Part shown: piece after piece, positions 24,827-35,127 of the stretch
Position numbering within the stretch: position 1 is the first letter of the stretch
How the letters are laid out: the number at the start of each line of letters is the position of its first letter
Position numbers and translations under genes: made by a program
DNA from: Rhodoblastus sp. 17X3
GTDB taxonomy: Bacteria > Pseudomonadota > Alphaproteobacteria > Rhizobiales > Beijerinckiaceae
Direction of reading: 5' to 3'
Assembly: GCF_030056575.1 (NCBI RefSeq)
Contig: NZ_JASHHX010000001.1
Span: forward strand, 372,001 to 436,000
Length of the DNA stretch: 64,000 bases
The notes under the pieces: generated by a model
Databases searched by the model: none
The model's input: the letters and a program-made list of their open reading frames with translations, nothing else
What the model was told of the DNA's origin: nothing

Positions 24827-26065
24827 ATGCAACAGGTCTGGCTCGATTTGGCGGATATGACCGCCACGGCGCCGCTCGCGACGCTGTTTTGCGCTTTGGC
24901 GATCGCCGCCAGCCTTTACACACTGCTGTCGGTGGCGAGCCTGCGGCGCTTCGCGCGCTGCCGGGCGCCGGTCAAGCCCTGGAAGTCGCCGGGCGTGAGC
25001 GTGCTCAAGCCGCTCTATGGAGCGGAGGAGGGGCTTTACGAAAATCTCCTCAGCTTCTGCCGTCAGGGCTATTCTGGGCCGGTCCAGATTCTGTTCGGCG
25101 TTCATGAGCCCGACGACCCGGCGGCCGCCGTGGCGCGGCGCATCGTCGCGATGGCCCGCGCGGGCAAGATCGAGGGCGCGCCGGCCAAGCTCAGCGTGGA
25201 ACTCGTCATTGATCCGGCGCAGCACGGCGCCAATGGCAAGGTCTCGAACCTCATCAACCTGTCCGGCCGCGTCGAGCATGAACTGGTCGTGCTCGCCGAC
25301 AGCGACATCAAGGTCGAGCCGGACTATCTATGCCGTCTGGCGGCGGCCTTGCAGCGGCCCGGCGTCGGTCTCGTCACCTGCCTCTATCGCGGCATGCCCC
25401 TCGCGGGCCTGTGGGCGAAGTTGGGCGCCATGGGCGTCGATTACGGCTTCCTGCCCAATGTCGTGACGGGCGTGACCCTGAACATGGCGCGGCCTTGCGT
25501 CGGCGCCACCATCGCGCTCCGCCGCATCACACTGGAGGCCATCGGAGGCTTCGCGGCGATCAAGGACCAGCTCGCAGATGATTACGCCCTGGGCGAAGAG
25601 GTGCGAAAGCGCGGCCTGAACGTGGTTCTGGCCGATTTCGTCGTCGCCCACGCCCATTCGGAGCGCGATGTCGCCGAAGTCTGGCGGCGCGACATGCGCT
25701 GGGCGCGGACGATCCGCGCGCTCGATCCGCTTGGCTACCTGGGTCTGGCGGTTTCGTTCCCCGTGGCCTGGGCCTTGCTCGCCCTGCTCGCCAGCGGCTT
25801 CGCGCCGGCTGCGACGATCCTGACCGCGACCGCGCTGCTCTGCCGGATGATCCTGCAGGACGAGGTCGACCAGCGTTTTCCGGGCTACCGGCACGCGCTC
25901 TGGCTCGGGCCGGTGCGCGACCTGTTCAGCTTCGTTATTTTCGTGGGAAGTTTCATTCCCGGCCAGATTCACTGGCGCGGGCGTGATTACGCCCTGGGCG
26001 AACATGGGATCATGGCGCCGGTCGGCGTCGAACCGTCCGGCGAGGCGGAAGCCGAGGTCGCCTGA
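24827..26065 (+). CDS. hpnI: Hopanoid glycosyltransferase HpnI
   Basis: Membrane-bound GT2-type glycosyltransferase of 412 residues resembling ceramide glucosyltransferase. It has an N-terminal membrane helix (LATLFCALAIAASLYTLLSV), the nucleotide-sugar DxD in VLADSDIKV, the acceptor region DDYALGEEVRKRG, an RDMRWART motif (QxxRW-like) and C-terminal membrane helices. In the bacteriohopanetetrol side-chain pathway HpnI adds N-acetylglucosamine before HpnK and HpnJ convert it to the cyclitol ether; neither of those is in the window. It follows hpnM by 17 bases. Start ATG lies directly after GGTGGAGG, a rather short spacing. Confidence 0.9.
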   Translation: MQQVWLDLADMTATAPLATLFCALAIAASLYTLLSVASLRRFARCRAPVKPWKSPGVSVLKPLYGAEEGLYENLLSFCRQGYSGPVQILFGVHEPDDPAAAVARRIVAMARAGKIEGAPAKLSVELVIDPAQHGANGKVSNLINLSGRVEHELVVLADSDIKVEPDYLCRLAAALQRPGVGLVTCLYRGMPLAGLWAKLGAMGVDYGFLPNVVTGVTLNMARPCVGATIALRRITLEAIGGFAAIKDQLADDYALGEEVRKRGLNVVLADFVVAHAHSERDVAEVWRRDMRWARTIRALDPLGYLGLAVSFPVAWALLALLASGFAPAATILTATALLCRMILQDEVDQRFPGYRHALWLGPVRDLFSFVIFVGSFIPGQIHWRGRDYALGEHGIMAPVGVEPSGEAEAEVA

Positions 26066-26072
26066 CCTCGGC
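26051..26072. repeat. Inverted repeat spanning the hpnI stop codon
   Basis: GCCGAGGTC (26051-26059) pairs with GACCTCGGC (26064-26072) across a GCCT loop, a perfect 9-bp stem overlapping the stop codon. No T-run follows on the plus strand (TTGACCG), so it is at best a weak or Rho-assisted terminator for hpnLMI. Confidence 0.5.
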
Positions 26073-26170
26073 TTGACCGCCACCTTAAGGCCACATGCCG
26101 CCCCCCAAAGGCACGAGCCTATGAGGGCCGGTCAGGAAGCGAACGCGAAGCCGAGCTTATGCAAGGGGTT

Positions 26171-26198
26171 CCGTAATCGCGATGCGTCGCGATTACGG
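26171..26198. repeat. Perfect 12-bp inverted repeat between hpnI and thiC
   Basis: CCGTAATCGCGA (26171-26182) and TCGCGATTACGG (26187-26198) pair perfectly around TGCG. It sits 10 bases past the thiC stop codon, in the gap between two convergent genes, which suggests a transcript-end or mRNA-stability hairpin. No T-run follows on either strand. Confidence 0.6.
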
Positions 26199-26208
26199 GG
26201 AACTGTTC

Positions 26209-28204
<1,996 letters not shown>

Positions 28205-28301
28205 GCTGAAAAGGCTAGCAGGGAAGAGGATCGCGCGCAAGGGTGGCGTTTCGGCCTACAGGGCTGCGGTACGTATCATGATCCGGGCGGCGACTCGCGG
28301 C

Positions 28302-28568
28302 TCACCAGGGGAAGCCGTAGTCCGGACCCACAGGGACGATATTGCCGACAGGTTCCGCGACGAGGCGGATGTAATCGTAATTTTCGTAGACGCGTCTCTG
28401 CTTCGGAATAGGGCCGGCATAGAGCCAGTAATGGTTTGAGGTGACAAAGAAGGGCAAAGGAATGCCCCGGCCGTGATGCACCGTCAGCCTCGACAGGGCG
28501 AGAGCCGGACCGGAAACCGCGAAGGCGCACATTAGGGCCGCGCCGATCGCCAAAAAACGCTTGTGCAT
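28302..28568 (-). CDS. Small secreted protein, first copy of a tandem pair
   Basis: An 88-residue protein of unrecognised family. A signal peptide (HKRFLAIGAALMCAFAVSGPALA) is followed by a mature domain of about 65 residues with RGIPLPFFVTSNHYWLYAG, NYDYIRLV and a C-terminal GNIVPVGPDYGFPW. The start at 28568 has a GGAGG site. Its neighbour at 28711-28980 shares this layout and roughly half of its residues, so the two arose by duplication. Both end in VGPDYG-x-PW at the very C terminus, which may be functional. Probably periplasmic; role unknown. Confidence 0.72.
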   Translation of the reverse strand: MHKRFLAIGAALMCAFAVSGPALALSRLTVHHGRGIPLPFFVTSNHYWLYAGPIPKQRRVYENYDYIRLVAEPVGNIVPVGPDYGFPW

Positions 28569-28710
28569 CGGTGCGCCTCCAAAAAAACAACGCCCTGTCA
28601 GGAGGATGGCGGTCCTCGGTTCCCTTTTCAAGCCTCGGACCGGCGTCCCGGCATGAACGCGGCTGGAAACGTCGACGAGGCCCTCGTTTTCATCATCCTG
28701 CCTGGTCCCG

Positions 28711-28980
28711 TCACCAGGGCATTCCGCCATAATCCGGGCCGACCGGGACGATATTGCCGATGGGATCCTCGACCAGACGGGAATAGTTGTTGGAGCGGTC
28801 CACTTCGCCGGGGGTCGGCACATTGCCGGGATTGAGCCAGTCCTCGTTCGACGTCACATAGGCGGGCAGCGGGATGCCCCTGCGGGGATGCACGGTCAGG
28901 CTCGATTGGGCCAGAGCCGAACCCAGCGCCGCTATGGCGCACAGGCCGATTACGCCGGTCGCGAGAAAGCGTTTACGCAT
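28711..28980 (-). CDS. Small secreted protein, second copy of a tandem pair
   Basis: An 89-residue paralogue of the 28302-28568 protein. Signal peptide RKRFLATGVIGLCAIAALGSALA, then RGIPLPAYVTSNEDWLNPG, NNYSRLVEDPIGN and the terminal IVPVGPDYGGMPW. It lies upstream of its partner on the same strand with 142 bases between, and may be co-transcribed with it. The start is preceded by AGAGGTTGAG. Only the spacing region between WL-x-x-G and NY differs markedly between the copies. No function can be assigned. Confidence 0.72.
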   Translation of the reverse strand: MRKRFLATGVIGLCAIAALGSALAQSSLTVHPRRGIPLPAYVTSNEDWLNPGNVPTPGEVDRSNNYSRLVEDPIGNIVPVGPDYGGMPW

Positions 28981-29015
28981 CTCAACCTCTTTTCAAGCTT
29001 CGAGCCTGGGACGGC

Positions 29016-29480
29016 TCACTTTTGCGCCGTGGGCGAGAAGGAATGCAGAAGCACCGCGAAGCGATGTTTCTGAGCGGGGTCCATGCTGGCGAACAAGGGC
29101 GCGGCGGCGTCCGCCACCCGGTTCAACTCCTCGCCGCGCGCGGCCAGATCCCGGGCGGCGAGCTTCATGCCCGAAACGACGTCGTCCTTGTCGCGGAAGG
29201 CGGCGGCCTCTTTCACATCGGCGATCTGGCGCGCCGCGCGCGCGGTGATGACCTCGCGAACGACCTTTTCCAGGTTGTCCCAATCCTTCTGCTGCGCCGG
29301 CGTGAGCTGCAATCCCGTCTTCACGGCGGCGATCCGCGCTTCGATGAGGGTCAGGCGGTCCGCGTCGCTTTGCGGCGCCTGCGCCTGCGCGGAAACGTCG
29401 GCGGATTCCGCCGCAGCCGGATGCGCCAGGGAAAAAGCGAGCAGACCCGAAATGGCGGCGGCGAAGAGATGTTTTTTCAT
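29016..29480 (-). CDS. LTXXQ-motif periplasmic protein (Spy/CpxP-like)
   Basis: A 154-residue exported protein. The signal peptide KKHLFAAAISGLLAFSLAHPAAA is followed by a helical domain with the hallmark LTPAQQKDWDNLEKVV, as in Spy/CpxP-family chaperones and envelope-stress regulators. A second, weaker match (MDPAQKHRFAVLL) is near the C terminus, as these proteins commonly have two. The start at 29480 is chosen because it begins the signal peptide; a longer frame exists. It lies between the tandem small secreted genes and an L,D-transpeptidase gene, all on the minus strand, giving an envelope-related group. Binding partner unknown. Confidence 0.82.
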   Translation of the reverse strand: MKKHLFAAAISGLLAFSLAHPAAAESADVSAQAQAPQSDADRLTLIEARIAAVKTGLQLTPAQQKDWDNLEKVVREVITARAARQIADVKEAAAFRDKDDVVSGMKLAARDLAARGEELNRVADAAAPLFASMDPAQKHRFAVLLHSFSPTAQK

Positions 29481-29590
29481 GGAGCACTTCTTCAAGACAG
29501 CGAGAATGGGGGAAGCGGAATTCGGCGCCGACCATGCCTCCATTTGACCGCTTCCACAAGCCTGAGCTTCACTTCCCGCCGTTCAAGCGG

Positions 29591-30187
29591 TTACGGCAGC
29601 ATCAGGACAGGGGTTCCGACGCCGACCCTGTCGTAAAGGTCGATGACGTCCTCGTTGCGCATGCGAATGCAGCCATGCGAAACGGCGCCGCCGATCGAGG
29701 CGCGCATGCGCTCGGTCGAGCCGTGAATGGCGATGTCGGAGCGGTCGAGCGTGATGGCGCGGGCGCCCATCGGGTTGTTCGGCGCGCCGCCCCTGACGCG
29801 GTCGGGCAGATAGGGCGCCTCGGCCTTGACTTCGTCCGGGGGGATCCAGTCCGGCCGGACAAATTTGCCGTTGACGCTGGCTGATCCAGACCATTCCGCG
29901 CCGCGCCGGGGCACGCCGACGGGATAGGAGATCGCTTTTCCGTCGCCCAGCACGAAGAACAGTTTGCGCCTGGTCGTGTCGACCACGATGGTTCCGGGCG
30001 CGGCGGAGGTTTCGTAGCGCACCTTTTCCCGGGCCGCCCCGGATCCGGGCAGCGCCAGAGCGCCCGCCAGCAGGGCCGAGATGAAGACCAGACGCAGGAT
30101 CAAAGGGCGCCTCCGCGCAATTCGCCGTAAAACCTGAACGTGGCATTTTCCGCGCCGCCTGTCATCGCCGCTTCGGACCGCCAGCAT
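29591..30187 (-). CDS. L,D-transpeptidase (YkuD domain)
   Basis: Exported enzyme of 198 residues. A basic lead and hydrophobic segment (LILRLVFISALLAGALALPG) form a signal or anchor. The YkuD catalytic domain (about 65-198) has the motif HGS (H155) followed by SHGCIRM with S170, H171, G172 and nucleophile C173. YkuD enzymes make 3-3 peptidoglycan cross-links or attach proteins to peptidoglycan; which applies here is not clear. The start is unsure: the ATG at 30187 leaves a long basic lead and a later GTG is possible. It overlaps nothing downstream and is divergent from the gene at 30269. Confidence 0.88.
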   Translation of the reverse strand: MLAVRSGDDRRRGKCHVQVLRRIARRRPLILRLVFISALLAGALALPGSGAAREKVRYETSAAPGTIVVDTTRRKLFFVLGDGKAISYPVGVPRRGAEWSGSASVNGKFVRPDWIPPDEVKAEAPYLPDRVRGGAPNNPMGARAITLDRSDIAIHGSTERMRASIGGAVSHGCIRMRNEDVIDLYDRVGVGTPVLMLP

Positions 30188-30268
30188 GGTCTGGCTCGAT
30201 GGTCCTGCTTGCGGAAATACGGGCGCGGTCCCAGACTGCCCGAAAAAGAACGATCACATCGGGGGAAC

Positions 30269-30847
30269 ATGATGAGGCGGCGGCTCTTACTGGCGGCAAG
30301 TCTCGCCGCGGCTCTGGCGGCGTGCGGTTCGGCCGCGCTGGCTGGCGAGGCGGCGCTCGATGGCGTCAAGGACATCATCCTGCATGCGGAGGACGGCAAG
30401 GCGCTCACCGTCGGGACAGTGACCTTCACCCCGGACGGCGAAAGCTCGCGCTTCAAGATCGACTTCGACGAAGCGAAATTCACGCAATATTTTCTGTCCA
30501 TGCGCGAGTTCAAATGTGTCGAGGGGCCGGAGATCCTCTGCCACGTGCCTTATCCCTATCCCAATCCGCGGGTCGTGACGGCGCGCGATCTGTCCTGGCT
30601 CGAACATGACCTGCTGTTCGTCTACAAGCGTCCGGCGGATTACGGCGCGAAAATGGCGCATGGGCTGGTCTATTCGCTGACCATGACTTCGGACGGCTTC
30701 ATCGGAACGCCGCAATTGATCGACCTCGACGAGATCGCCAGCCCGCCGGCGGATCTGGGCGCCGCCTTTTTCACGGGCGAGCATCGCTATTCCATCCAGC
30801 CGGCGTCGCGCTGGTTCGATAGCCTGACCATCGAGCCGCATCGTTGA
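30269..30847 (+). CDS. Exported protein of unknown function
   Basis: A 192-residue protein with no family I recognise. It begins MMRRRLLLAASLAAALAACGS, which could be a lipoprotein signal (LAAC) or a plain signal peptide cut after SAALA. The mature part is rich in acidic and aromatic residues (KIDFDEAKFTQYFLSMREFKC, CHVPYPYPNPRVVT, DLSWLEHDLLFVYKRP). Two cysteines (in EFKCVEGPEILC) may form a disulfide. The start at 30269 follows GGGGGAAC. It is divergent from the L,D-transpeptidase and followed by a DUF3775 gene 90 bases on. Confidence 0.75.
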   Translation: MMRRRLLLAASLAAALAACGSAALAGEAALDGVKDIILHAEDGKALTVGTVTFTPDGESSRFKIDFDEAKFTQYFLSMREFKCVEGPEILCHVPYPYPNPRVVTARDLSWLEHDLLFVYKRPADYGAKMAHGLVYSLTMTSDGFIGTPQLIDLDEIASPPADLGAAFFTGEHRYSIQPASRWFDSLTIEPHR

Positions 30848-30937
30848 CCCTTCGCAAGGCGTTTTTCGCGCAAGGGTCTATAGTGTGGCTGGTTCAATCC
30901 GAGGCGGCCAATTTGAGGCGGCGTTACGGGGTCCATC

Positions 30938-31378
30938 ATGCGCACCATAGACGAATCCACCCCCTCCATGCCGGATATCAATCCGCAGAAAGTCTGCTTC
31001 ATCGCCGCCAAGGCGAGGGAGTTGTTGAGCGAGGACGAGGGCTCGAAGCCTGACGCCTCCAACGCGACCGACGACGGCGAACGTTCGATCCTCACAGACG
31101 CGGCCTATGGCCCGGTTCATGCGGAGTTGAAGGAGTTCGTCGAGGACCTCGACGTGGACGAGGCGGCCGCCCTGGTCGCCCTGTTATGGATCGGCCGCGG
31201 CGATTTCGAGCCAAAGGACTGGGAAAACGCCGTCGCGCAGGCGCGCGAGCGCAGCGAGACGCCGACGGTCAGCTATCTGCTTGGCGAACCCTTGCTGCCG
31301 GATTATCTGGAAGACGCGCTGGCCTCCTTCGGCCATTCGTGCCGGGATTTCGATGTCGGCCCTGACGCAGACGTTTGA
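30938..31378 (+). CDS. DUF3775 domain protein
   Basis: Cytosolic protein of 146 residues. Residues about 15-130 match the DUF3775 pattern: NPQKVCFIAAKARELLSED, a variable acidic stretch, LKEFVEDLDVDEAAALVALLWIGRGDFEPKDWENAVAQARE, and YLLGEPLLPDYLEDALASFG. This family is common in Alphaproteobacteria and has no known function. An overlong acidic segment (DEGSKPDASNATDDGERS) lies where family members have a short loop. The start at 30938 has no obvious ribosome-binding site. Confidence 0.82.
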   Translation: MRTIDESTPSMPDINPQKVCFIAAKARELLSEDEGSKPDASNATDDGERSILTDAAYGPVHAELKEFVEDLDVDEAAALVALLWIGRGDFEPKDWENAVAQARERSETPTVSYLLGEPLLPDYLEDALASFGHSCRDFDVGPDADV

Positions 31379-31433
31379 TCGCGCCGGGATTCCTGATCAT
31401 ATTCGCAGACCAAACTTGCCGACGAGAGAGCGA

Positions 31434-31826
31434 ATGAAAACCGCCAGGATCGCGCCTGTCGCGCTTTGCCTTGTCTTATCCCTTGTCCTGACTCTTGGCG
31501 CCTGCGCCGGCCCGCCCCCCTCGGGGCCGAGCGTGAGCGCCGTCGCCGATCCGCATGTCAGCGACCGGAAATTCGCCCGCGACGCTTCCGAGTGCCGCGA
31601 GCGCGCCCGGGCCGCAACGGAACAAGCCGCCGCCGTGGCCGGTCAGTTCGGCCTGCAAGGCCAATATGACGCGGCCTACGCTGATTGCATGCTGGCGCGC
31701 GGCTATGGGGTTTCCGAGCGCGGCGCGCGTTTTGCGGAAGGACCCGGCGTCCGCGTCTACGGGCCGGGTCCCTATGTCTATGGCCCCGCTACCGTCTATA
31801 GCTGGGGCGTGGGCGTCGGCTTCTGA
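31434..31826 (+). CDS. Putative lipoprotein with Gly/Tyr-rich C terminus
   Basis: A 130-residue protein. The signal LCLVLSLVLTLGACAGPP contains a lipobox (LGAC), so lipidation at that cysteine is expected. The middle resembles the glycine-zipper/lipoprotein type found in many proteobacteria (FARDASECRERARAATEQAA, YDAAYADCMLARGYGV), with two further cysteines. The C terminus is repetitive (VRVYGPGPYVYGPATVY). The start at 31434 follows GAGAGA. Its stop lies only six bases from the convergent cysN stop. Function unknown. Confidence 0.78.
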   Translation: MKTARIAPVALCLVLSLVLTLGACAGPPPSGPSVSAVADPHVSDRKFARDASECRERARAATEQAAAVAGQFGLQGQYDAAYADCMLARGYGVSERGARFAEGPGVRVYGPGPYVYGPATVYSWGVGVGF

Positions 31827-31832
31827 CCGCGC

Positions 31833-33461
31833 TCAGATGCCGTCGCCGGCATTGAGCGCCTCGTCGCGCTCCGCCGTCCGCCGGGCGGCGGCGCGACGCG
31901 AGGCGTTGCGGCGATAATCGGTATAGAGGCCGCGCGCCAGCGGGCGCAGGACCGCGTCGGCGAGGCCGAGCGCGACGCCAGTGGCGGAGCTCGCGCCAAG
32001 GACGACGGCGCCGAGTCCGACGCACAACCCGCTGAACAGTGCGGGCGCGAGCCGGAGCTTCAGATTGGACCTCACCTGCGGCCAGCTGGAGACCGGTTGC
32101 GCCGGCTGTTCCGCCGTCTCGCCGGCGTCGGGCGCGGCCTTGGGGTCGATCAGGCCGAACGCCACGGTCTCGTTGGTGATGCGGTCGATCAGGATGAAGC
32201 CGCCGAGATCCCGGTTGTCTCGATAATCGCCGAGGATCATCGGACGATCGAAACGCAGCGTGGCGAGGCCGATCTCGTTCAGGCCGAGCGGACGCGCCTG
32301 CGCCGCGTCGAAAGTGTGAATATCGACCAGGTGGTGAATTCTGGCGATGGTGGCGTTGGCGGTGCGCGCGCCGAGCTTCAAGATGTAGGACGCGCCCGGA
32401 TGCATGTCGGTTTCCGCCGTCCACAGCAGCCGCGCCTGCGACTGCGAGGCGATCTCCGGCTGCCGCCCTGCGGCCGCGAGCACGTCGCCACGCGAGACGT
32501 CGATCTCGTCGGCGAGCGTGAGGGTCACGGATTGCCCGGCGATGGCGATGTCGAGATCGCCGTCCTGCGTCACGATGCGCTGCACGCGGCTGGTGCGGCC
32601 AGAGGGGAGCGAGGCGACTTCATCGCCAACCTTGACCGCGCCGCTCGCCACCCAGCCGGAAAAGCCGCGGAAATCGAGGTTCGGCCGGTTGACCCATTGC
32701 ACCGGGAAGCGGAAGGGCGCCTCGCCCGGCTCGTCGCCGGCGGTCTCGACATTTTCGAGGAAGCGCAGCAAAGGCTCGCCCTGGAACCAGGGCGTGCGTT
32801 CGGAAAAAGCGGCGATGTTGTCGCCGTTCAGCGCCGAGATCGGCAGCGGCGCGATGGTGCGGAAATTCAGGTCGCGCGCCATCTCGCGATAGGCTGCGAC
32901 GATCTCGTTGAAGCGCGCTTCGCTGTAATCGACGAGGTCCATCTTGTTGATGGCCAGCGCCACGTCGCGCACGCCGAGCATCGAGACGATGAAGGAATGG
33001 CGCCGCGTCTGCGGCAAGATGCCCTTGCGCGCGTCGATGAGAATGATGGCGAGATCGGCGGTGGAGGCGCCGGTCGCCATGTTGCGGGTATATTGCTCGT
33101 GGCCGGGGGTGTCGGCGACGATGAAACTGCGCTTGTCGGTCTTGAAATAGCGATAGGCGACGTCGATGGTGATGCCCTGCTCGCGCTCGGCGGAGAGGCC
33201 GTCCACCAGCAGGGCGAAATCGAGATTGCCGCCCTGGGTGCCGAATTTCCTGGAATCGCGGTCGAGCGCGGCGAGCTGGTCGTCCGCGATCATCCGCGAA
33301 TCATAGAGCATGCGGCCGATGAGGGTCGATTTGCCGTCATCGACCGAGCCGCAGGTGATGAAGCGCAGCAGCGCCTTGTCCTGCACGCTGTCCGCCGCCG
33401 CCGGGGCGGGCGCGCCGGCGGGCTCTTTGATGCGGTCTGTTTCCGCCAGAGCGTAAGCCAT
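31833..33461 (-). CDS. cysN: Sulfate adenylyltransferase subunit 1 (CysN GTPase) with a hydrophobic C-terminal tail
   Basis: GTPase that drives APS synthesis with CysD, 542 residues. G1 GSVDDGKST at 38-46, G3 DTPGHEQYTRN near 117, G4 NKMD at 172-175, then EF-Tu-like beta-barrel domains to about residue 438. Residues 439-542 are unusual: a proline/glutamate linker, a basic stretch (PQVRSNLKLRL), a hydrophobic segment of about 35 residues (471-505) and a basic, alanine-rich end. Many CysN proteins carry a CysC APS-kinase fusion here; this one has no kinase P-loop, consistent with an APS-reducing rather than PAPS pathway. Overlaps the cysD stop by one base. The core assignment is firm; the tail is unexplained. 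Confidence 0.94.
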   Translation of the reverse strand: MAYALAETDRIKEPAGAPAPAAADSVQDKALLRFITCGSVDDGKSTLIGRMLYDSRMIADDQLAALDRDSRKFGTQGGNLDFALLVDGLSAEREQGITIDVAYRYFKTDKRSFIVADTPGHEQYTRNMATGASTADLAIILIDARKGILPQTRRHSFIVSMLGVRDVALAINKMDLVDYSEARFNEIVAAYREMARDLNFRTIAPLPISALNGDNIAAFSERTPWFQGEPLLRFLENVETAGDEPGEAPFRFPVQWVNRPNLDFRGFSGWVASGAVKVGDEVASLPSGRTSRVQRIVTQDGDLDIAIAGQSVTLTLADEIDVSRGDVLAAAGRQPEIASQSQARLLWTAETDMHPGASYILKLGARTANATIARIHHLVDIHTFDAAQARPLGLNEIGLATLRFDRPMILGDYRDNRDLGGFILIDRITNETVAFGLIDPKAAPDAGETAEQPAQPVSSWPQVRSNLKLRLAPALFSGLCVGLGAVVLGASSATGVALGLADAVLRPLARGLYTDYRRNASRRAAARRTAERDEALNAGDGI

Positions 33462-34363
33462 CAGAAATAGCCTTCCTGCTTTTTCTGCTCCATCGAGGCG
33501 GAGCCGTCATGGTCGATGATGCGGCCCTCGCGTTCGGAGGTCTTCGAATTGCGCATTTCCGCGATGATTTCAGGCAAGGTCGAGGCCGTGCTCTCGACGG
33601 CGCCGGTGAGCGGATAGCAGCCGAGCGTCCGGAAGCGCACGCTCAGGTTTTCCACCTGCTCGCCCGGGCGGAGCGTCATGCGGTCGTCGTCGCGCATGAT
33701 GAGCGAGCCGTCGCGGCGCACCACGGGGCGCGGCTTGGCGAAATAGAGCGGCACGACGGGGATGTTTTCCTTGGCGATATAGTCCCACACGTCGGCTTCG
33801 GTCCAATTGGACAGCGGGAAGACGCGGAAGCTTTCGCCGGGGCGCTTGCGGGTGTTATAGAGCCGCCAGGGCTCCGGGCGCTGGTTCTTCGGGTCCCAGC
33901 GATGCTCCGCCGAGCGCAGGGAAAAAATGCGCTCCTTGGCGCGGGATTTCTCCTCGTCGCGCCGAGCGCCGCCGAAGGCCGCGTCAAAGCCGTATTTGTC
34001 CAGCGCCTGCTTGAGCGCCTGTGTCTTCATCACGTCGGTATGCAGGCGCGAGCCGGACGCGAATGGGCCGACCCCCGCCTTCACGCCGTCCTCATTGATG
34101 TGGACCAGCAGCTCCAGCCCCAGATCCTTCACGCGCTGGTCGCGGAATTCGATCATCTCGCGGAACTTCCAGGTCGTGTCGACATGGAGCAGCGGGAAGG
34201 GCGGCTTGGAGGGATAGAAGGCTTTCATCGCCAGATGCAGCAGGACCGCCGAATCCTTGCCGATGGAATAGAGGAAGACAGGCTTTTCGCATTCCGCCGC
34301 GACTTCGCGGAAGATGTGAATGGCTTCGGCTTCGAGCTTTTGCAGGTGGGTGAGCTGGATCAT
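33461..34363 (-). CDS. cysD: Sulfate adenylyltransferase subunit 2 (CysD)
   Basis: Adenylyltransferase subunit that makes APS from sulfate and ATP, 300 residues (the family norm). The PP-loop SIGKDS is at residues 33-38 in [20 protein letters not shown]. Further landmarks are [54 protein letters not shown] and [12 protein letters not shown]. The start at 34363 overlaps the cysH stop (ATGA), and the stop shares a base with the cysN start. The frame extends upstream but that part only shadows cysH. Confidence 0.97.
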   Translation of the reverse strand: MIQLTHLQKLEAEAIHIFREVAAECEKPVFLYSIGKDSAVLLHLAMKAFYPSKPPFPLLHVDTTWKFREMIEFRDQRVKDLGLELLVHINEDGVKAGVGPFASGSRLHTDVMKTQALKQALDKYGFDAAFGGARRDEEKSRAKERIFSLRSAEHRWDPKNQRPEPWRLYNTRKRPGESFRVFPLSNWTEADVWDYIAKENIPVVPLYFAKPRPVVRRDGSLIMRDDDRMTLRPGEQVENLSVRFRTLGCYPLTGAVESTASTLPEIIAEMRNSKTSEREGRIIDHDGSASMEQKKQEGYF

Positions 34364-35127
34364 GGCTTGGTCAATTCCTCGGCCAATTCCTTTGTGCGCT
34401 GCAAACGGCCGTCCTCGGCGACATGCAGGCCGCATTCCTTCTTGTCTTCGCTTTCCCACCACCAGCGGCCGGCGCGCTCCGGCTCGCCGGGCTGGATGGC
34501 GCGCGTGCAGGGCGCGCAGCCGATGGAAACAAAGCCTTTTTCGTGCAGCGCGTTGACCGGGACGCCATTGGCTTCACAAAAGGCCACGACGTCGTCGCGC
34601 GAAAAATCGAGCAGCGGGCTCGCCTTGATGAGGTTGCGCGCCGCGTCATATTCGACATAGCGAAGCCCGGCGCGGTGGTCCGACTGGTCGCCGCGCAGGC
34701 CGACGATCCAGCCCTGCGCCTTGGCGAGGGCGCGGCCGAGCGGCTCGACCTTGCGCACATTGCAGCAGGCCTTGCGCATGGCGAGGCCATAATAGAAGCC
34801 ATTGATTCCCTGATCGGCGACCAGCGCCTGCACCGCTTCGGCGTTCGGGTAATAGGCCTTGATGCGGAAGCCGTATTTCTCTTCCGTCTTCGCCCAGAGG
34901 TCATAGGTTTCGGGAAACATCCGGCCAGTGTCGAGCGTGGCGAATTCGACGTCGAGATCCTGCCCCCGGATCGCATCGGTCAGCGCCTGATCCTCGATGC
35001 CGAGGCTGGTGGTGAAGACGATGCGTCCGCTGAGCGCGTCGCGCAGCAGGCGCAGCCGCGCGGGGAGATCGGCCCTGGCGAAGGCGTCGTTGAGTTCATC
35101 GGCGAGGGCGCGAAGGTCTTCAGACAT
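34360..35127 (-). CDS. cysH: Adenylyl-sulfate (APS) reductase CysH
   Basis: Reduces APS to sulfite with thioredoxin or similar donors, 255 residues. Two cysteine pairs, C121-C122 ([12 protein letters not shown]) and C204/C207 (GCAPCTR), bind the [4Fe-4S] cluster and mark the APS-type rather than PAPS-type reductase. The catalytic cysteine is C232 in KKECGLH. The PP-loop-like [11 protein letters not shown] and [12 protein letters not shown] blocks are present. The start at 35127 was chosen because [12 protein letters not shown] matches family starts; the upstream extension shadows the DUF934 gene. Overlaps DUF934 by 8 bases and cysD by 4. Confidence 0.96.
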   Translation of the reverse strand: MSEDLRALADELNDAFARADLPARLRLLRDALSGRIVFTTSLGIEDQALTDAIRGQDLDVEFATLDTGRMFPETYDLWAKTEEKYGFRIKAYYPNAEAVQALVADQGINGFYYGLAMRKACCNVRKVEPLGRALAKAQGWIVGLRGDQSDHRAGLRYVEYDAARNLIKASPLLDFSRDDVVAFCEANGVPVNALHEKGFVSIGCAPCTRAIQPGEPERAGRWWWESEDKKECGLHVAEDGRLQRTKELAEELTKP

